Below, piece after piece: positions 61,324 through 64,000 of a stretch of 64,000 nt of DNA. Made by a program: the position numbers and the translations under genes. Each line of letters starts with the position of its first letter. Position 1 is the first letter of the stretch. Source of the stretch: Neoechinorhynchus agilis (taxonomy: Eukaryota; Acanthocephala); the NCBI GenBank assembly GCA_051530055.1, contig CM121343.1:744001-808000 (forward strand), written 5' to 3'. Below the pieces are notes generated by a model, which ran no database searches, was not told where the DNA came from, and saw only the letters and a program-made list of their open reading frames with translations.

Positions 61324-62077
61324 ATTATATAAAGAGAAAATCCACAGGGGTGAAGATAATCCCGATTAAAAATAATTTACAATCAGTCGAAATATTCATT
61401 CGTCTTCAATGATCCCTCCAGTCGGGTGTCGACAAGCGTCAAAAATACAATCTTCAATGGCTTCCTTGTTTCATTTCTCTTCAGACTTTGCAGAGACTTC
61501 CTACGTTTTGATTATAAGCGAAAAAGCTCTTTTATAGAAAATAATCACCAGTTTTTTAAATGGATTAAACAATTTTTCATGGTAAATAACTGCGACATGT
61601 TCCTATTCGGCCTTTTACACATTTTCTTGTCCTCGGAATTAGTTATTTTTGGATGAAAACAATGGCCAATTGTGCTTTATCGTCACGATACCGCAGTTAA
61701 TGAGCACTTCTCGGTTGCTTTTTTACTGCTTATAAATCGTTCATTGGCCTAATACAGTGAGTAATTTGATAAAATTGATGAGGAGGTTATAATTTATTCC
61801 ATAGATAAACGAATACATTTTTAAGATTACAATAGAGCAATTTATTATTTTCTTCGATTAGTGAAGATTCATGAGAGGTTTGTAAGCAATATTGTGTTTT
61901 TTCACACACATATGAATTTTGTAGATTTGTTTTATGATATAGAGACTGATTCTAACGATGAGTTTTACGAACATCTAAAGCATTAAATATTCTTCATATT
62001 TTGAATTTCGTCCATATTACCATTTTTGAGTACGAAGAAGCGGGCTGGAACACGATAATTTTAAAGACGGATTCCTA
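61324..62077. other. No recognisable feature; PARL upstream region
   Basis: AT-rich, with no supported coding region or repeat. Confidence 0.35.
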
Positions 62078-63299
62078 ATGTTACATAGATCAAAAATACC
62101 CATGTCTTCTCTTATTTGCACAAGTATTCGACGTTATACTGCTATCAGTGTAAGAAATTATGCTCGGAGATCTCCGAACGATGGCGTTCAAAACGGTGTG
62201 TTCAATATAAAACGGGCATCCTTGTGCTGTGGCTTAATCGTTGTATCCTCATACGGATTTGCTTCTATTTGTCAATATGAAAACCGAAAAAACTATTTCC
62301 GGACTGCCATCAAAGACATTTATAGTGATCCGAAGCCTCGACGGACAATGTCAAACGAACACTTAATGGTATGCTAAAACGTATTTGAACATATCAGTAC
62401 TTATCTAGCTTACTCCTGGACAACGAATGGTTTTGCCAATATTTATGATGAACGGTGCTGTATTTTTAGCTTGGAGGATGAAGCAATTGATACCTTTAAT
62501 GCGACGATACTTTTTATCTCATACTAATTCAAGTAAGTTTTAGTCATGGCTTCAATTTAATTATGTCAAAATAGCAAAGTACTTCTCTCAACTAACACTT
62601 CCTGCTTTCTCCCACACGAGCGGTACTCATTTGTTTGTCAATATGTTTGTGCTTTGGTCATTGGCCGATGGAGCTCATAGAATGTGGGGATCAGAGCAAT
62701 TTTACGCCACATATCTCTCAGCAGGTAACTTTTCCTATCACTCAATATTGTGGAATAAAGGTTTTATTGTATAGCGTCCGTTTCAATCCTTGGCAGTCAA
62801 ATCGTAAAATTCATACGCTCCCAAAAGACGGTGTCACTTGGTGCTGTAAGATTATCTTTCTTTTATTCACCCTAAAATTATTGTTTAGTCAGGTTCAATA
62901 ATGGCAACTATAGCATCCATCTGCTGTCAATATCCGGACTCACGAATGATGATAATATTTCTGCCGTTCTTCTCATTCTCAGCAGACACTGCATTAAAAG
63001 GCATTCTAATATTCGATACCATGGGTTTAATATTTGGATACTTGCGACTTGATCATGCTGCCCACTTGGCAGGCGCCCTTTTCGGCATGTATGTTAAACA
63101 ATGTTCAATTTTATGCGCTTCATTTCTTTGTCCAACTTTCTTTTCATCACACCTTAGAGCCCTATCTTCACACTCAATTATAATCGTGTCTCATTTCGTC
63201 TATATTGGTCACCCTTTTATATTCATTTATTATCAAAGCCTCATACACTTGTTGGTCTTTCTTGTATATTCATATCTGCTTGATTTCAACTTGGGCTGA
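62078..63299 (+). CDS. PARL: Mitochondrial rhomboid protease PARL, five or more exons
   Basis: Intramembrane serine protease of the mitochondrial inner membrane (family substrates include PINK1 and PGAM5). Exons 62078-62368, 62409-62532, 62575-62724, 62775-62845 and 62889 onward join by GT-AG with consistent phase; the introns are only 40 to 50 bp. The N-terminus is Arg/Ser-rich and fits a mitochondrial targeting signal. Core motifs: TPGQRMVLP, FSHTSGTHLFVNMFVLWS (the HxxxN-like helix), SLGASGSIMA with the catalytic Ser of GxSG at residue 213, then DHAAHLAGALFG with the catalytic His at 271. The 58-residue Ser-His spacing equals that of human PARL. After LFGM the frame stays open to 63299 (348 residues total), but a GTATGTT donor at 63089 may start another intron, so the C-terminus is uncertain. 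The alternative Met at 62102 would shorten the leader. Confidence 0.92.
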
Positions 63300-63626
63300 G
63301 TGTTGGACTGATCAGGTCCCTCAGCCTCTGTTGAGCCTCTCGGCTATATTCCTTTGGGAGCCTTTCGGCTGACTTGCACACAACGGAGGCGCTTGGCCGC
63401 ACTCGAAGGAACAGGGCCAACCCCCTTTTGGGGCCGATGGGCGATCTCAAACCTGACCCCCGCCCTTCCAGCAGCCTCGCACCACCGTGGAACCCAGCGA
63501 CCGGTGGCGTTGAACCTTCGACATACCAAGCACATTATGAACGCGCACAAACGTTTTAACCGCAACGTTGTTTGGTTTTCGTTCATCGACGAATTTAGTA
63601 TACTGCGTAGAGTTTACGAAAATGTT
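63300..63626. other. GC-rich segment of unknown nature
   Basis: GC content is well above the surrounding AT-rich DNA. A 96-codon plus-strand frame (63354-63644) with a Pro/Arg/His-rich first half is open, and a minus-strand frame covers nearly the same span. No family is recognised. It ends at the hairpin below, so it may be the body of one mobile element. Confidence 0.3.
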
Positions 63627-63735
63627 GATGTTTGGCGCAATTGAGCGCATTATAGATTAATTTTCGGCCTGAGCGTGGGTGCGAAACAATATTTGAAGAA
63701 GACCCACGCTCAGGCCCTTAATTGCGCCAAATATC
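63627..63735. repeat. Hairpin, GGCCTGAGCGTGGGT arms
   Basis: GGCCTGAGCGTGGGT at 63667 pairs perfectly with ACCCACGCTCAGGCC, ending at 63716, around a 20-base loop. Outside it, ATGTTTGGCGCAATT pairs with AATTGCGCCAAATAT. Together they give a stepped stem of over 100 bases. Confidence 0.85.
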
Positions 63736-64000
63736 AATTTAACAATGGCAAATATATATTCAATTTACGAAAATGATCAAATGTTTGGAATAATGATATC
63801 GCTACCATTTTGTGATCTCTTTAGAGCCATATTTGAACAAACACGTTTTATTTTTGAAACAAAGTTTGTTAGATAACAAGAATTGGAGCATCGATGAAGT
63901 TAGGGTAATCGTTAGTGTGATTATACGAAATATTTCAATATAATTTTTCCGAACAGCCATATAATCGTTATTTGAGCGCGTCCGCATTCCATAGATGCAA
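63736..64000. other. No recognisable feature
   Basis: AT-rich window end with only short unsupported frames. Confidence 0.4.

Overview
The window looks like nuclear DNA of a small-genome bilaterian invertebrate. It has an Islet LIM-homeobox gene, a mitochondrial rhomboid protease gene (PARL), CFIm25/NUDT21 and a muscle troponin I. The introns that can be placed are mostly short (about 40 to 70 bp, up to about 400 bp) with GT-AG borders, and many diverse transposable elements are present. I could not settle the phylum from sequence alone. A splice acceptor directly before the Islet start codon would fit a trans-splicing lineage such as nematodes or flatworms, but does not prove one.

Layout. 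0-10 kb: the Islet gene (minus strand, four coding exons) followed by a long gene-poor stretch. 10-16.4 kb: LINE remains, mostly of a family with a C-terminal restriction-like endonuclease. 17-28 kb and 36-47 kb: two copies of a roughly 10.7 to 11 kb block. Each block holds a giant inverted repeat (arms about 3.2 kb, loop about 0.75 kb) followed by an APE-type LINE and a scrap of the restriction-endonuclease LINE. Between the blocks lie a Ty3/Gypsy fossil, an inverted LINE copy, a Penelope-like fragment, the decayed N-PAZ half of a PIWI gene and an NDUFC2-like gene remnant. 47-50 kb: an unrecognised decayed coding block and another LINE tail. 50-64 kb: troponin I, a 111-bp satellite, pogo/Tigger-like and fold-back MITEs, a Penelope-like element, NUDT21 and PARL.

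The most unusual signal is the pair of giant hairpins. Both arms of both hairpins carry the MID-PIWI half of a PIWI-clade Argonaute gene, and each loop carries the PIWI tail plus the head of an NDUFC2-like gene in convergent order. The matching N-L1-PAZ half and an NDUFC2-like remnant sit just upstream of the second hairpin. Transcription through either repeat would give a multi-kilobase double-stranded RNA with PIWI and NDUFC2 sequence. It could be an endo-siRNA locus aimed at those genes, or only a pseudogene that was inverted and amplified. The sequence shows the structure; the function is inference.

The four recognised host genes (Islet, troponin I, NUDT21, PARL) have unrelated cellular roles and show no operon-like arrangement.
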